This document shows, in pieces, positions 51,120 to 59,651 of a stretch of 64,000 nt of DNA; position 1 is the first letter of the stretch, and each line of letters starts with the position of its first letter. Position numbers and translations under genes: made by a program. The DNA is from UBA4781 sp963674975. GTDB lineage: Bacteria > Chloroflexota > Anaerolineae > Anaerolineales > Anaerolineaceae. The notes under the pieces are model-generated. The model did not search any database. It was not told the origin of the DNA and saw only the letters and a list, made by a program, of their open reading frames with translations. The stretch lies in the NCBI GenBank assembly GCA_963674975.1, contig OY771913.1:310001-374000 (forward strand), read 5' to 3'.

Positions 51120-52604
51120 ATGGTATCTTTTTCAAATATTAAAGATTTCAGACGAACCAAAATCGTTGCAACACTTGGTCCAAGCAGCAGCAGTTCAGCT
51201 ATTCTTGAAGAACTTATCAAAAGTGGATTAGACGTAGCTCGATTGAATTTTTCTCATGGAACCCACGAAAGCCATGGGGAACTGATCAAGCTGATCCGCA
51301 GTCTCTCTATAAAAACAGGGAAACCGGTATCCATTCTGCAAGACTTACAGGGTCCCAAGCTGCGTGTTGGCGATCTGCCTTCGGATTCCATTCAGCTTAC
51401 AGCCGGTCAAAAAGTTCGTTTTGTCTGTATCAGAAAAGAAAAAGAATTCATTGATGATAAGGTCCAGACCATTCCGCTGGATATTCCTAATGTATTTTCT
51501 TCTTTATCAGCCGGAAACCGCGTACTGCTTGATGACGGAAAACTTGAAATGGAAATCCTTGAGGTCGGCAATGAAGAAGCGCTTGCCAAGGTCACACTGG
51601 GTGGAGAACTACGCTCGAATAAAGGCGTAAACCTGCCCGGTATCAGTCTGGATATCCCTGGATTCACCGATAAAGACCATGATGATCTGATCTTTGGTTT
51701 ATCGCAGGGGGTAGACGCCATTGCGATCTCATTTGTCCGTGATGCGGATGATATCACCCATGTTCGTAATGCCATCCGTTCAATCGATCCCGAGCAGCAG
51801 AACATCCCCATTATCGCAAAATTGGAGCTACCTGAAGCGATCAAGAATCTGGCTGCTATTGTTTCCTCTGCAGACGGTGTGATGGTGGCAAGAGGTGACC
51901 TGGCTGTTGAAACTTCGGCTGCCGCTGTTCCGATCCTTCAAAAAGAGATCATCGAAATGGCAAACCATAAGGCGAAACTGGTCATCACAGCCACTCAGAT
52001 GCTGGATTCGATGATACACAATCCCCGTCCCACCCGTGCGGAAGCATCAGATGTTGCCAATGCAATTCTGGACGGCACAGATGCAGTTATGCTCTCGGGA
52101 GAAACAGCCAGCGGAGAATATCCGGTTGAGAGCGTCAAAATGATGGCTGCGATCGTCCGCGAAGCAGAAAAAAATATGCGCCGTTGGGGAAAATTCTCCG
52201 TTTTCAAACAGATCAACAACGAAGACGATTCCATGGCGCTTTCATTAGCTGCTCGTGAATTAGCCAATGAACAGAATGTCTCCGCTGTTGCTGTTTTTAC
52301 TCAGAGCGGGCGCTCTGCTGTTTTGCAGTCAAAAGCTCGTCCTAACATTCCCATCCTTGCTTTCACGCCATCAAAGCGTACTTATCAGCGTTTGGGATTG
52401 TACTGGGGCGTCATTCCTTTCTTTGTCCCGTTTTCTAACACACTTGAAGATATGATCACCCATGTTGAGGAAACCATGTTTGAATATACGGACATCAAAG
52501 AAGGGCAGAAAGTGATCATCGTATCGGGATTCCCAATTGGCGCCATGCGATCCACCAACCTTGCGCTGCTGCATACCATTGGCAGCCTGAAAAACACGAA
52601 ATAG
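51120..52604 (+). CDS. pyk: Pyruvate kinase
   Basis: The 494-residue enzyme makes pyruvate and ATP from phosphoenolpyruvate. Visible parts: the N-terminal TKIVATLGPSS, the PEP/ADP site LQDLQGPKLRVG, the catalytic MVARGDLAVE and the effector-domain start ITATQMLDSMI. A C-terminal domain of about 130 residues follows (VSAVAVFTQSGRSA). There is no extra C-terminal PEP-utilising domain. It follows rocD with a 7-base gap. The convergent 2-oxoacid oxidoreductase genes end 5 bases after its stop. Confidence 0.96.
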   Translation: MVSFSNIKDFRRTKIVATLGPSSSSSAILEELIKSGLDVARLNFSHGTHESHGELIKLIRSLSIKTGKPVSILQDLQGPKLRVGDLPSDSIQLTAGQKVRFVCIRKEKEFIDDKVQTIPLDIPNVFSSLSAGNRVLLDDGKLEMEILEVGNEEALAKVTLGGELRSNKGVNLPGISLDIPGFTDKDHDDLIFGLSQGVDAIAISFVRDADDITHVRNAIRSIDPEQQNIPIIAKLELPEAIKNLAAIVSSADGVMVARGDLAVETSAAAVPILQKEIIEMANHKAKLVITATQMLDSMIHNPRPTRAEASDVANAILDGTDAVMLSGETASGEYPVESVKMMAAIVREAEKNMRRWGKFSVFKQINNEDDSMALSLAARELANEQNVSAVAVFTQSGRSAVLQSKARPNIPILAFTPSKRTYQRLGLYWGVIPFFVPFSNTLEDMITHVEETMFEYTDIKEGQKVIIVSGFPIGAMRSTNLALLHTIGSLKNTK

Positions 52605-52609
52605 ATTAC

Positions 52610-53671
52610 CTATTCGAATCCTTGATTGATCTTTTCCAGCGTGCTCCGGGGAGGACGAATCTTTTCGTTGGGCAGCCTGTTCAAGGGTGTTTTTCCAAGA
52701 TCATACATATCCAGCATGTTGACCGCATCTGGATTGACATAGATCAATCCGGTGATCAGCCATTTATTTTTAATGGCATCAGATAAGATCCTTAATGCTT
52801 CTTTTCGATTGGTCGGATCATATTCTTTATCCACTTTTTTTAGCATAATGGTTGATCCATCATGGAGGGCTACTTCGCGGACCTCACCATGTGTGAAATC
52901 TTCAATAGTAATTTCATCCCTGGATGGCACAAATTCAACCTCATGCAGTGGATCTTCATGCCCTTTTCCCCAGGAATACGAATGCAGCGTATTCTCTTGA
53001 TTATTGAACGTTACGCAGGGGCTGATGATATCGATCACAGCCGTACCTTCATGACTGAGTGCCGCTTTAATGATCTCTTTTAACTGCTTGGGATCACCGG
53101 CAAACGACCTGGCTACAAATGTGGCATTAGCAGCCAGCGCTTCTAGGCAGATATCAACAGGCAGGTACACATTTTGCCCCTGCCGTTTCAGAGAAAGCCC
53201 ATAATCGGCTGTTGCCGAAAACTGACCTTTGGTAAGCCCATACACACCGTTATTTTCAACGATGTAAACAAGCGGCATATTCCGACGTACCAGGTGCTTG
53301 AATTGTCCCAATCCGATATTCGCAGTATCTCCATCACCGCTGACACCAAGACCTTTCAATTGAACATCGGCAAATAGTGCTCCCGTTGCCATGGATGGCA
53401 TTCTTCCATGCAGTCCATTAAAACCGAAAGAATCTTTCAAGAAATATGTGGGACTTTTACTTGAACAACCAATTCCGCTGAACTTTACAACCTGTTCAGG
53501 TTTCAGGTTTAATTCATAGCAGGCAGTGATAATGGTATTTGAAATGCTGTTATGTCCGCAGCCTTTACATAAAGTACTTGGTTCCCCAATATAATCACTG
53601 CGTGATAATCCAATACCATTTGTTTTTGCAGTTTTATTGACCGAGTTCATACTACTTCTCCTGCTTTTCAA
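52610..53671 (-). CDS. 2-oxoacid:ferredoxin oxidoreductase, beta subunit
   Basis: The 353-residue protein is the thiamine-diphosphate-binding beta chain of the KorB/OorB type. It has CKGCGHNSI near the N-terminus, GIGCSSKSPTYF, and the TPP motif GDGDTANIGLGQFKHLVRRNM followed by VENNGVYGLTKGQ. It works with the gamma-alpha subunit encoded directly upstream (20-base overlap). It oxidises a 2-oxoacid to an acyl-CoA, reducing ferredoxin. The specific acid (2-oxoglutarate, pyruvate or other) is not determined by these motifs. Confidence 0.93.
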   Translation of the reverse strand: MKSRRSSMNSVNKTAKTNGIGLSRSDYIGEPSTLCKGCGHNSISNTIITACYELNLKPEQVVKFSGIGCSSKSPTYFLKDSFGFNGLHGRMPSMATGALFADVQLKGLGVSGDGDTANIGLGQFKHLVRRNMPLVYIVENNGVYGLTKGQFSATADYGLSLKRQGQNVYLPVDICLEALAANATFVARSFAGDPKQLKEIIKAALSHEGTAVIDIISPCVTFNNQENTLHSYSWGKGHEDPLHEVEFVPSRDEITIEDFTHGEVREVALHDGSTIMLKKVDKEYDPTNRKEALRILSDAIKNKWLITGLIYVNPDAVNMLDMYDLGKTPLNRLPNEKIRPPRSTLEKINQGFE

Positions 53672-55448
53672 AACACTTGATGATCCATTTCGCCGTTAGA
53701 GAAAGCCCATCCAGGCAGGCAATCTTTTTTATTCTCCCGGCCAGGTTCGGATAATTTATCATCAGGATTTGCGCCATCTGTCCATCACGATTTGCTTCGA
53801 CCACATAGGTTCGTTCATGACTTTCAATGAATTCTTTTACTTCATCCTGAAAAGGAATGGATCGAATTCTCAGATAATCTATTTTTATCCCATTCCCTTT
53901 AAGCAGGTCGCAGGCTTCTTCCGTTCCATAATGGGAAGATCCATACGAGATGAAACCAACTGCTCCTCGATTCTCTCTCTCCAAAATTGGAGCAGGATCT
54001 ATTTCTAGTGCTTTCTTGAATTTTCTCTTTAAACGTTCATGCTGTTCTTTCCAAACATCGGGTTCTTCCGAATAATTAGCAAAAGCATCATGCCCGGTGC
54101 CTCTGGCAAAATACGCAGCTCTGTGATCTGTATTCCCCGGTAGGGTGCGGTATGGAATTCCATCCCCATCAACATCCACGTAGCGTCCCCATTTCCCCTT
54201 TGTTTTTTCCATGATCTTCTGAATGTCCTCTTCCCAGAGGATCTTCCCGCGTTGTATGGGAGTTTCGGGATATTTGAATTTCGGGGTCATCCACTGATTC
54301 ATCCCTAATTCCAGGTCGCTTAAAACCAGTACTGGCGTTTGCAGTGTTTCTGCGATATCCAATGCTTTCCAACCGAATTCAAAGCATTCAGAAACGCTGT
54401 CCGGCAGCAATATCACATACTCAGTATCTCCATGACTTAGAAAATAGCAAAACGATAGGTCGCCCTGTGATGTTCGTGTGGGCAGCCCTGTGCTTGGTCC
54501 AACGCGCTGTACGTCCCAGACAACAATAGGCACTTCACTCTGATATGCCAATCCGATATATTCAGCCATCAGGCACAATCCCGGACCTGAAGTCGAAGTC
54601 ATCGATCGCAGCCCTGCCCAACCCGCCCCAATGGTCATGCCGACAGCAGCCAATTCATCTTCAGCTTGCACCACCACGCAGGTGATCTTTCCAGTTTCCG
54701 GATCCTTTCGAAGCTGGGGAATATATTCATTCAAACATTCTGCCAGTTCGGTGGCAGGCGTGATCGGGTACCAGGCAGAAAACTGCAGTCCACCGTATAA
54801 AGCACCCAGCGCCGCAGCCAGGTTGCCATCGGTCATAATATAATCTTGAGTTTTATTATCCTTTTTCAATAGATATGGACATGATTCTATCCACTCCGTT
54901 TTCACATATTTAAAAGCAGCATTCACGATATCCATGTTCGGCTTTACAGCTTTTTCTATGTTCTTAAAATGCTGCTGTAGAGTTTCTTCTATTAGGGATG
55001 CTTCAATCCCAATCAGTGCAGCTAATACTCCAACATAAACCATGTTCTTGAGATATACCTTTAAATTGGATGGCGACTGCACTTCTTCGAGAATCTCCTC
55101 GATTGGCAGCGTCAATACTTGAAACTGTTTATTGATATCTTCCGTTAGCGGTTGATCACAAAGGATCATTCCTCCCTTTTTTACTTTCTGGATATCTTCC
55201 AGCAGGACAGTTTTATTAAGATTGATGAGAATATCATATTCATCTACCCTTGCCAGATATCCTTTTTCGTCCACGCGCAGTGAATACCAGGTAGGAAGCC
55301 CTTGAATATTGGATGGGAAAATATTCCGGGCAGAGATGGGTATTCCCATTTTAAAGATTGCCTTCATGATCGCATTATTGGCAGTTGCACTTCCTGATCC
55401 ATTTACCGTACTTACTAACATTGAAAACTTGTTTGTAATTTTTTGCAT
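53652..55448 (-). CDS. 2-oxoacid:ferredoxin oxidoreductase, fused gamma-alpha subunit
   Basis: The 598-residue protein joins a gamma domain (about 1-185, beginning VNGSGSATANNAIMKAIFKMG) to an alpha domain (about 205-598, GNLAAALGALYGGLQFSAWYPITPATELAE). The alpha part continues with STSGPGLCLMAEYIGLAYQSEVPIVV, the usual PFOR/KorA pattern. Oxygen-sensitive enzymes of this class are typical of strict anaerobes. The FCD regulator gene lies 10 bases upstream, so regulator, alpha and beta form one operon. Confidence 0.92.
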   Translation of the reverse strand: MQKITNKFSMLVSTVNGSGSATANNAIMKAIFKMGIPISARNIFPSNIQGLPTWYSLRVDEKGYLARVDEYDILINLNKTVLLEDIQKVKKGGMILCDQPLTEDINKQFQVLTLPIEEILEEVQSPSNLKVYLKNMVYVGVLAALIGIEASLIEETLQQHFKNIEKAVKPNMDIVNAAFKYVKTEWIESCPYLLKKDNKTQDYIMTDGNLAAALGALYGGLQFSAWYPITPATELAECLNEYIPQLRKDPETGKITCVVVQAEDELAAVGMTIGAGWAGLRSMTSTSGPGLCLMAEYIGLAYQSEVPIVVWDVQRVGPSTGLPTRTSQGDLSFCYFLSHGDTEYVILLPDSVSECFEFGWKALDIAETLQTPVLVLSDLELGMNQWMTPKFKYPETPIQRGKILWEEDIQKIMEKTKGKWGRYVDVDGDGIPYRTLPGNTDHRAAYFARGTGHDAFANYSEEPDVWKEQHERLKRKFKKALEIDPAPILERENRGAVGFISYGSSHYGTEEACDLLKGNGIKIDYLRIRSIPFQDEVKEFIESHERTYVVEANRDGQMAQILMINYPNLAGRIKKIACLDGLSLTAKWIIKCFEKQEK

Positions 55449-55458
55449 GGCATCCCTT

Positions 55459-56127
55459 TTAGCGCATATAGAGCAGCTTCATATGGTCTTCAAGCAGGTG
55501 CAGCCCTTTTTCCAAATCCCCGCTGCGGATCGCAGCAACGATATTTCCATGAAAATCCCATACTTTTTGTTGATAAGTCAAATCGGTGTACAAATTCATT
55601 CCTACCGCTTCGTAAAGAGTCCAATAGGTATTCAAAATTCCTAACACAAATACATTATCTAAATTCTTATAAATATTCAAATGTAATTCTTTATGTTCTT
55701 GATAGGGTATTTGTATTGGTTTTCCGTTTAATTTTTCTTTTGCGTGGTCAACACACTTCTGCAGTTCCGCAATATCACTCTTTTCCAGTTTTCTGGCTGC
55801 TTGCATAAACCACGCCTGCTCTACCTTATCTCTTAGGTCAGAGAATTGGTAAAAATATTTCACATCAATAGAAGTGGCGATCAAGGCTGTATTTTTTAAA
55901 CCGGCAGAATAATCAATTGCATGGATCCTCAATCCATGGCGCGGTCGAGCATCCAGTAATCCCAGCATTTTCAAGACTTCCAGCTGCTCACGCAGGGTTG
56001 GCACACTCATTTCCAGCAGTTCACTTAACTCTTGAATAGATGGAAGGTCATCTCTTCCTTCTTTCATCCTTCCCATAATGAACCGCAGAAGCTTTTTTTG
56101 ATTTTCACTAAAATGTTGTTCCAGCAT
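55459..56127 (-). CDS. GntR/FadR-type transcriptional regulator with FCD domain
   Basis: The 222-residue protein has a winged helix (about 10-70, LPSIQELSELLEMSVPTLREQLEVLKMLGLLDARPRHGLRI) and an all-helical FCD ligand domain (about 85-220). The FCD metal ligands fit D/H positions in LRDKVEQAWFMQAA, HKELHLNIYK and FHGNIVAAIRSGD. Such regulators sense carboxylic acids or fatty acyl-CoA. Being the first gene of the 2-oxoacid oxidoreductase operon, it probably controls it. An imperfect palindrome lies just upstream. Confidence 0.88.
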   Translation of the reverse strand: MLEQHFSENQKKLLRFIMGRMKEGRDDLPSIQELSELLEMSVPTLREQLEVLKMLGLLDARPRHGLRIHAIDYSAGLKNTALIATSIDVKYFYQFSDLRDKVEQAWFMQAARKLEKSDIAELQKCVDHAKEKLNGKPIQIPYQEHKELHLNIYKNLDNVFVLGILNTYWTLYEAVGMNLYTDLTYQQKVWDFHGNIVAAIRSGDLEKGLHLLEDHMKLLYMR

Positions 56128-56134
56128 AGCTGCT

Positions 56135-56164
56135 CTTATTAATCTGTTTAATCAGTTTATTAAG
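56135..56164. promoter_or_regulatory. Imperfect palindrome upstream of the FCD regulator
   Basis: CTTATTAATCTGTTT pairs imperfectly with the complement of AATCAGTTTATTAAG (symmetric CTTA...CTG...CAG...TAAG). It begins 8 bases before the regulator ATG, a fitting place for autorepression. Confidence 0.45.
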
Positions 56165-56230
56165 CATAATGCATCCTGGAGAATAATCAATATCCTCTGA
56201 ACATGTAATGATTTTTTGCTGATCTTTTTA

Positions 56231-56983
56231 TTATTTTCGTATCATCAATCGATGAAATTCTTCAAAATATTTTGTTTTTCCAAAAATTCTTCTTCCCCTA
56301 TTTCGCATTCGTTTTTGGAAAGCTGCTGCATCTCCAATTTGTGATTTGTGTTCCAGGAGTGCATTTATTTTGATCTCCCAGGTTGAAGTCACATCAATGA
56401 CGACATTTGCTTCTCTTGGAAGAGACAACCATAATTCCTGCACATGGTGCTGTTCCAACCCTTCCTTCGCCAATTCGGGGAAGAAATCTTTATTCTGTAC
56501 AGCAGGGAATACTGCATCAACTGCTGCCTGCCCTGCAGCTCGATGATCGGGATGATTGATCGATTCATTATGAATAAAATAATTGCTTGGATCACAGGAC
56601 ATAACGATATCGGGCTTTTCCTTTCGCATAAACTGAACCAGTTCTTTTCTTACTCCGATCGTTGCTTCCAAAAATCCGTCCGGATGGTCAGTATACATAA
56701 CCGCTTTTACGCCAATTACGTCAGCAGCTTTGCGTTGTTCTTTTTCACGAATTTCTTTTATATGCTCGATATCTGAAAATTCTGCATTAGTTCCCTTTTC
56801 ACCGCGGGTTAGCAGGCAGTAGGTTATTTGATGCCCTTCCCTTGCCCATCTTGTCAGAACTGCCCCACAAAAAAATTCCGGATCATCCGGATGTGCCAGA
56901 ATCACCAGAATTTTCTTTTTATCATTCCATGTTCTTTTATTGTTTGTGAAAATCGTTTTTCGAGTTTTTTTGATCATTTCCAT
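56231..56983 (-). CDS. LmbE/PIG-L family deacetylase
   Basis: The 250-residue protein has the PIG-L motif VILAHPDDPEFFCGA (zinc ligands His-Pro-Asp-Asp) and the later NHPDHRAAGQAAVDAVFP with the second His ligand. Members remove acetyl groups from N-acetylglucosamine derivatives, as in thiol cofactor or GPI synthesis. The substrate here is unknown. Its start overlaps the PSP1 gene by 47 bases, so the two are translationally linked. Confidence 0.9.
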   Translation of the reverse strand: MEMIKKTRKTIFTNNKRTWNDKKKILVILAHPDDPEFFCGAVLTRWAREGHQITYCLLTRGEKGTNAEFSDIEHIKEIREKEQRKAADVIGVKAVMYTDHPDGFLEATIGVRKELVQFMRKEKPDIVMSCDPSNYFIHNESINHPDHRAAGQAAVDAVFPAVQNKDFFPELAKEGLEQHHVQELWLSLPREANVVIDVTSTWEIKINALLEHKSQIGDAAAFQKRMRNRGRRIFGKTKYFEEFHRLMIRK

Positions 56984-57899
56984 TGTTTTTTATCTGTGGT
57001 TTAGCATGGTTTTGATTTTGCGGTTTCGCCTGGTTTTGGTTCTGCGGTGCCTCATTGATAACTTCTATTTCATCTATTGGCAGTTCTTTCATGCCCATTT
57101 CAGGTAAACTCACCAATACTGTTCTACGCAATGGATAAATATCTCTGATTCGTCCTTCCCCTTTAGAAGTTCGCACTCGTTTATTTTTCTTTGGCATCCC
57201 TTTCATTGCTTCACGATACAGGCAGTATTCATAATTGAGGCAGCAGCGCAGTCTCTCGCACATTCCGGTAATATCCGTGGGGGTAAGGGATATACCCTGT
57301 GTTTTTGCCATTCGGATCGAAATGGAGTCAAAATCTGTTAAAAATTTCGTACAGCAGCGCGATTCCAGCCCGCATGCTCCCATACCGCCAAAATACTTGG
57401 CAGCATCGCGCGGTCCGATCTTATGAAAATTGATCTTGTGCTTCGGGAAATCTTTCTTCAAAGAATCCTGCATTTTTTTAAAATTCGTGATCTTATCATC
57501 TTCGCTGGTGTAATGAAACGTTATACTTTTTCCATCAAAACTGATCTCGGTATAGATGAACTTCATCCCTTCTACATTTAGCTCGCGAATGCATTTCGCT
57601 ATACGCATATTCGCTTCTTGTTCATCTTCTTCCAATTCCTCATGTTTTTTTATATCTGTTTCAGTAGCTTTACGATCGATCTTCTTGATCTTATCTAATT
57701 CCAGGTTCTCAGTTTCTTCAACAAACTTGATCACTTCACCAAGCTGCCATCCCCTTGATGTTTGTACAACCACATATTCACCAAACTTGATATCAGGTAC
57801 GGTCGTAGCATCGAAGTTGTAGCTTTTACTGATCTTTGAAAATCGTACACCTACAATCAGGGGTTTCTGTTTTTCCTGAATATTTTCCTGTTCAGCCAT
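56937..57899 (-). CDS. PSP1 domain protein (RicT/YaaT type)
   Basis: From the ATG at 57899 the protein has about 320 residues. The PSP1 domain is complete, with GVRFSKISKSYNFDA, GEYVVVQTSRGWQLGEV, KFIYTEISFDGKSITFHYT, and the Cys-rich segment GACGLESRCCTKFL...MCERLRCCLNYEYC, which can hold an Fe-S cluster with RicA/RicF-like partners. A low-complexity Asn/Gln/Lys tail follows (AKPQNQNHAKPQIKNNGN). In Bacillus, RicT helps RNA maturation and phosphorelay. An ATG at 57953 would overlap mrp and is rejected. It begins 8 bases after the mrp stop. Confidence 0.9.
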   Translation of the reverse strand: MAEQENIQEKQKPLIVGVRFSKISKSYNFDATTVPDIKFGEYVVVQTSRGWQLGEVIKFVEETENLELDKIKKIDRKATETDIKKHEELEEDEQEANMRIAKCIRELNVEGMKFIYTEISFDGKSITFHYTSEDDKITNFKKMQDSLKKDFPKHKINFHKIGPRDAAKYFGGMGACGLESRCCTKFLTDFDSISIRMAKTQGISLTPTDITGMCERLRCCLNYEYCLYREAMKGMPKKNKRVRTSKGEGRIRDIYPLRRTVLVSLPEMGMKELPIDEIEVINEAPQNQNQAKPQNQNHAKPQIKNNGNDQKNSKNDFHKQ

Positions 57900-57907
57900 A
57901 GATATCT

Positions 57908-58954
57908 CTATTCCTGCATAACAATTTTTGAAATTTTCCCTGCGATCGTGCACGCCAATTCACTGAATTGTTTTGAAATAGCTGATTCAGCATCAGCAAT
58001 AACGATGGGATTCCCCGCATCACCACCTTCACGAATCGACGGATTCAGCGGAATCTGACTTAGCAGTGGAATTCCGGTTTTTTCAGATAATGTTTTCCCC
58101 CCACCATTTCCGAACACTTCCATTTTGTCCCCATTTTCAAGTTCCAGGTAGCTCATGTTTTCAATGATCCCAAGAATTGGAATGTTCAGCTTTCTAAACA
58201 TTTCCAGTCCTCGTTCTGCATCATCTACCGATACTTTTTGAGGAAGTGTAACGATAATTCCGCCCGTCAGGCTTAAATGCTGTGCTACGCTCAATTGAAC
58301 ATCTCCGGTGCCCGGCGGCATATCGATAATGAGGTAATCAAGATCACCCCAATCAACATCAACCAGGAACTGTCTGATCGTTGAATGCAGCAGCGGACCG
58401 CGCCATATTAATGGCTGTCCATCTTTTACCAGAAATCCTATCGAGATCACCTTCACACCAAATGCTTCAGCTGGCATGATCTTCTTGTTCTGTACTGGCG
58501 GTAGTTCTGTGATCCCCATCATCCTGGGAATATTGGGACCATATATATCGGCATCCAGCAGCCCTACTTTGGCGCCAGTTTTTGCCAGGGCAACCGCCAA
58601 ATTGACAGCAACCGTTGATTTTCCAACCCCGCCTTTTCCAGAAGCAACTGCAATTGAATTCTTGATAGGCAGTACTACTGCATCATCACTGCTTGACTGA
58701 TGCGATGCCACATTAGCATCCATTTTTATTTCAACTTCCTTTACTCCATTAACTGCCATAACAGCATCGTACGCTGCTTTTTTCAGCTGGTTTTTCAACG
58801 GGCATGCAGGAGTGGTTAATACTAAAGTAAACGACACCTTCCAATCCTGAATCTTAATATCCCGGATCATATTTAAACTTATCAGGTCTTTTTTTAACTC
58901 TGGATCCATTACAGCGCTGAGAGCACTAATAATATCTTTTTCGGAAATTTGCAT
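57908..58954 (-). CDS. mrp: Mrp/NBP35-type ATPase, iron-sulfur carrier
   Basis: The ATG at 58954, with AAAGG just upstream, gives a 348-residue protein. An N-terminal DUF59/MIP18-like domain (about 1-85, ISALSAVMDPELKKDLISLNMI) is followed by the ATPase with Walker A SGKGGVGKSTVAVNLAVAL, the DADIYGPNIPRMMG motif and IDMPPGTGDVQLS. Mrp proteins carry 4Fe-4S clusters to target enzymes. The CxxC pair found in some Mrp proteins is absent here. An earlier start at 59026 would add 24 residues with no family match. It is co-transcribed with PSP1 and PIG-L genes. Confidence 0.93.
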   Translation of the reverse strand: MQISEKDIISALSAVMDPELKKDLISLNMIRDIKIQDWKVSFTLVLTTPACPLKNQLKKAAYDAVMAVNGVKEVEIKMDANVASHQSSSDDAVVLPIKNSIAVASGKGGVGKSTVAVNLAVALAKTGAKVGLLDADIYGPNIPRMMGITELPPVQNKKIMPAEAFGVKVISIGFLVKDGQPLIWRGPLLHSTIRQFLVDVDWGDLDYLIIDMPPGTGDVQLSVAQHLSLTGGIIVTLPQKVSVDDAERGLEMFRKLNIPILGIIENMSYLELENGDKMEVFGNGGGKTLSEKTGIPLLSQIPLNPSIREGGDAGNPIVIADAESAISKQFSELACTIAGKISKIVMQE

Positions 58955-59076
58955 TGTACCTTTCCCTGTATCGTTATTTGTTGCTATTGTAACATAATGG
59001 CTTCTGGATTGATTTATGATAATCATTCTTTTATATTTCTGATAAAATCATGAAGATTTTGTTTTAGGAGTAAATT

Positions 59077-59619
59077 ATGACAAAAAATATTTTAGTTGGC
59101 TATTCCACCTGGTCAGGGGCGACTCATGAAATTGCAGATGCAATAGCAAAGCACCTTTCTGATACAGGTTTTCAAACGAGCACTGTAGATCTAAAGAAAG
59201 CAAGTGATGTCAATGATTTTGACGCCTACGTTCTCGGTACATCCATTCATGCAAGTCATCCCAACAAGTCCTTCCTTAATTTTCTAAAAAATAACCACGC
59301 TCTCTTGAGCACAAAACCAACAGCATTGTTTGTGGTTTGCGCAAATCTCTTTCAAGATACCCCTGAAAACCGGGAAGAAACTTTAGACTGGCTCAAGGAT
59401 TCCCTAAAAAATGTTCCGGAAATCCCTTACCTCGATATCGGATTATTCGGCGGTGCAACTATTACCGAAGGATCGGATTATCAAAATTTAAATCCATTCG
59501 CCAAAATGATCATCAAATCTATGAAGAAGACCATTGTGGAAAAGCTAGGAAATGAAGATTTCCGTGATTGGGAAAAGATCAAAGCCTGGACAAAGGAAAT
59601 TGCTAAAAAGTTGAAATAG
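59077..59619 (+). CDS. Flavodoxin-domain protein (HemG-like)
   Basis: The 180-residue protein has the FMN-binding flavodoxin start ILVGYSTWSGATHEIADAIAKHL, with phosphate loop S-T-W-S-G-A-T. The segment ASDVNDFDAYVLGTSIHASHPNKSFLNFL and the later FGGATITEGSDY follow. This is the layout of flavodoxin-type protoporphyrinogen oxidase (HemG) and related proteins. A heme role is uncertain in the absence of other heme genes. It has its own terminator. Confidence 0.85.
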   Translation: MTKNILVGYSTWSGATHEIADAIAKHLSDTGFQTSTVDLKKASDVNDFDAYVLGTSIHASHPNKSFLNFLKNNHALLSTKPTALFVVCANLFQDTPENREETLDWLKDSLKNVPEIPYLDIGLFGGATITEGSDYQNLNPFAKMIIKSMKKTIVEKLGNEDFRDWEKIKAWTKEIAKKLK

Positions 59620-59620
59620 T

Positions 59621-59649
59621 GAAACTCCCCGAATGGGGAGTTTCTTTTT
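59621..59649 (+). terminator. Terminator after the flavodoxin gene
   Basis: A perfect 10-bp stem (GAAACTCCCC / GGGGAGTTTC), GAAT loop and TTTTT run. The minus strand lacks a T-run, so glmS is not stopped here in the same way. Confidence 0.85.
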
Positions 59650-59651
59650 CT

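Noticed and set aside
57900..57953. Extended PSP1 start at 57953
   Set aside because: It would overlap the end of mrp; the ATG at 57899 lies just after the mrp stop.
58955..59026. Extended Mrp start at 59026
   Set aside because: The ATG at 58954 has a ribosome site and begins the DUF59 domain directly; the extension has no family match.
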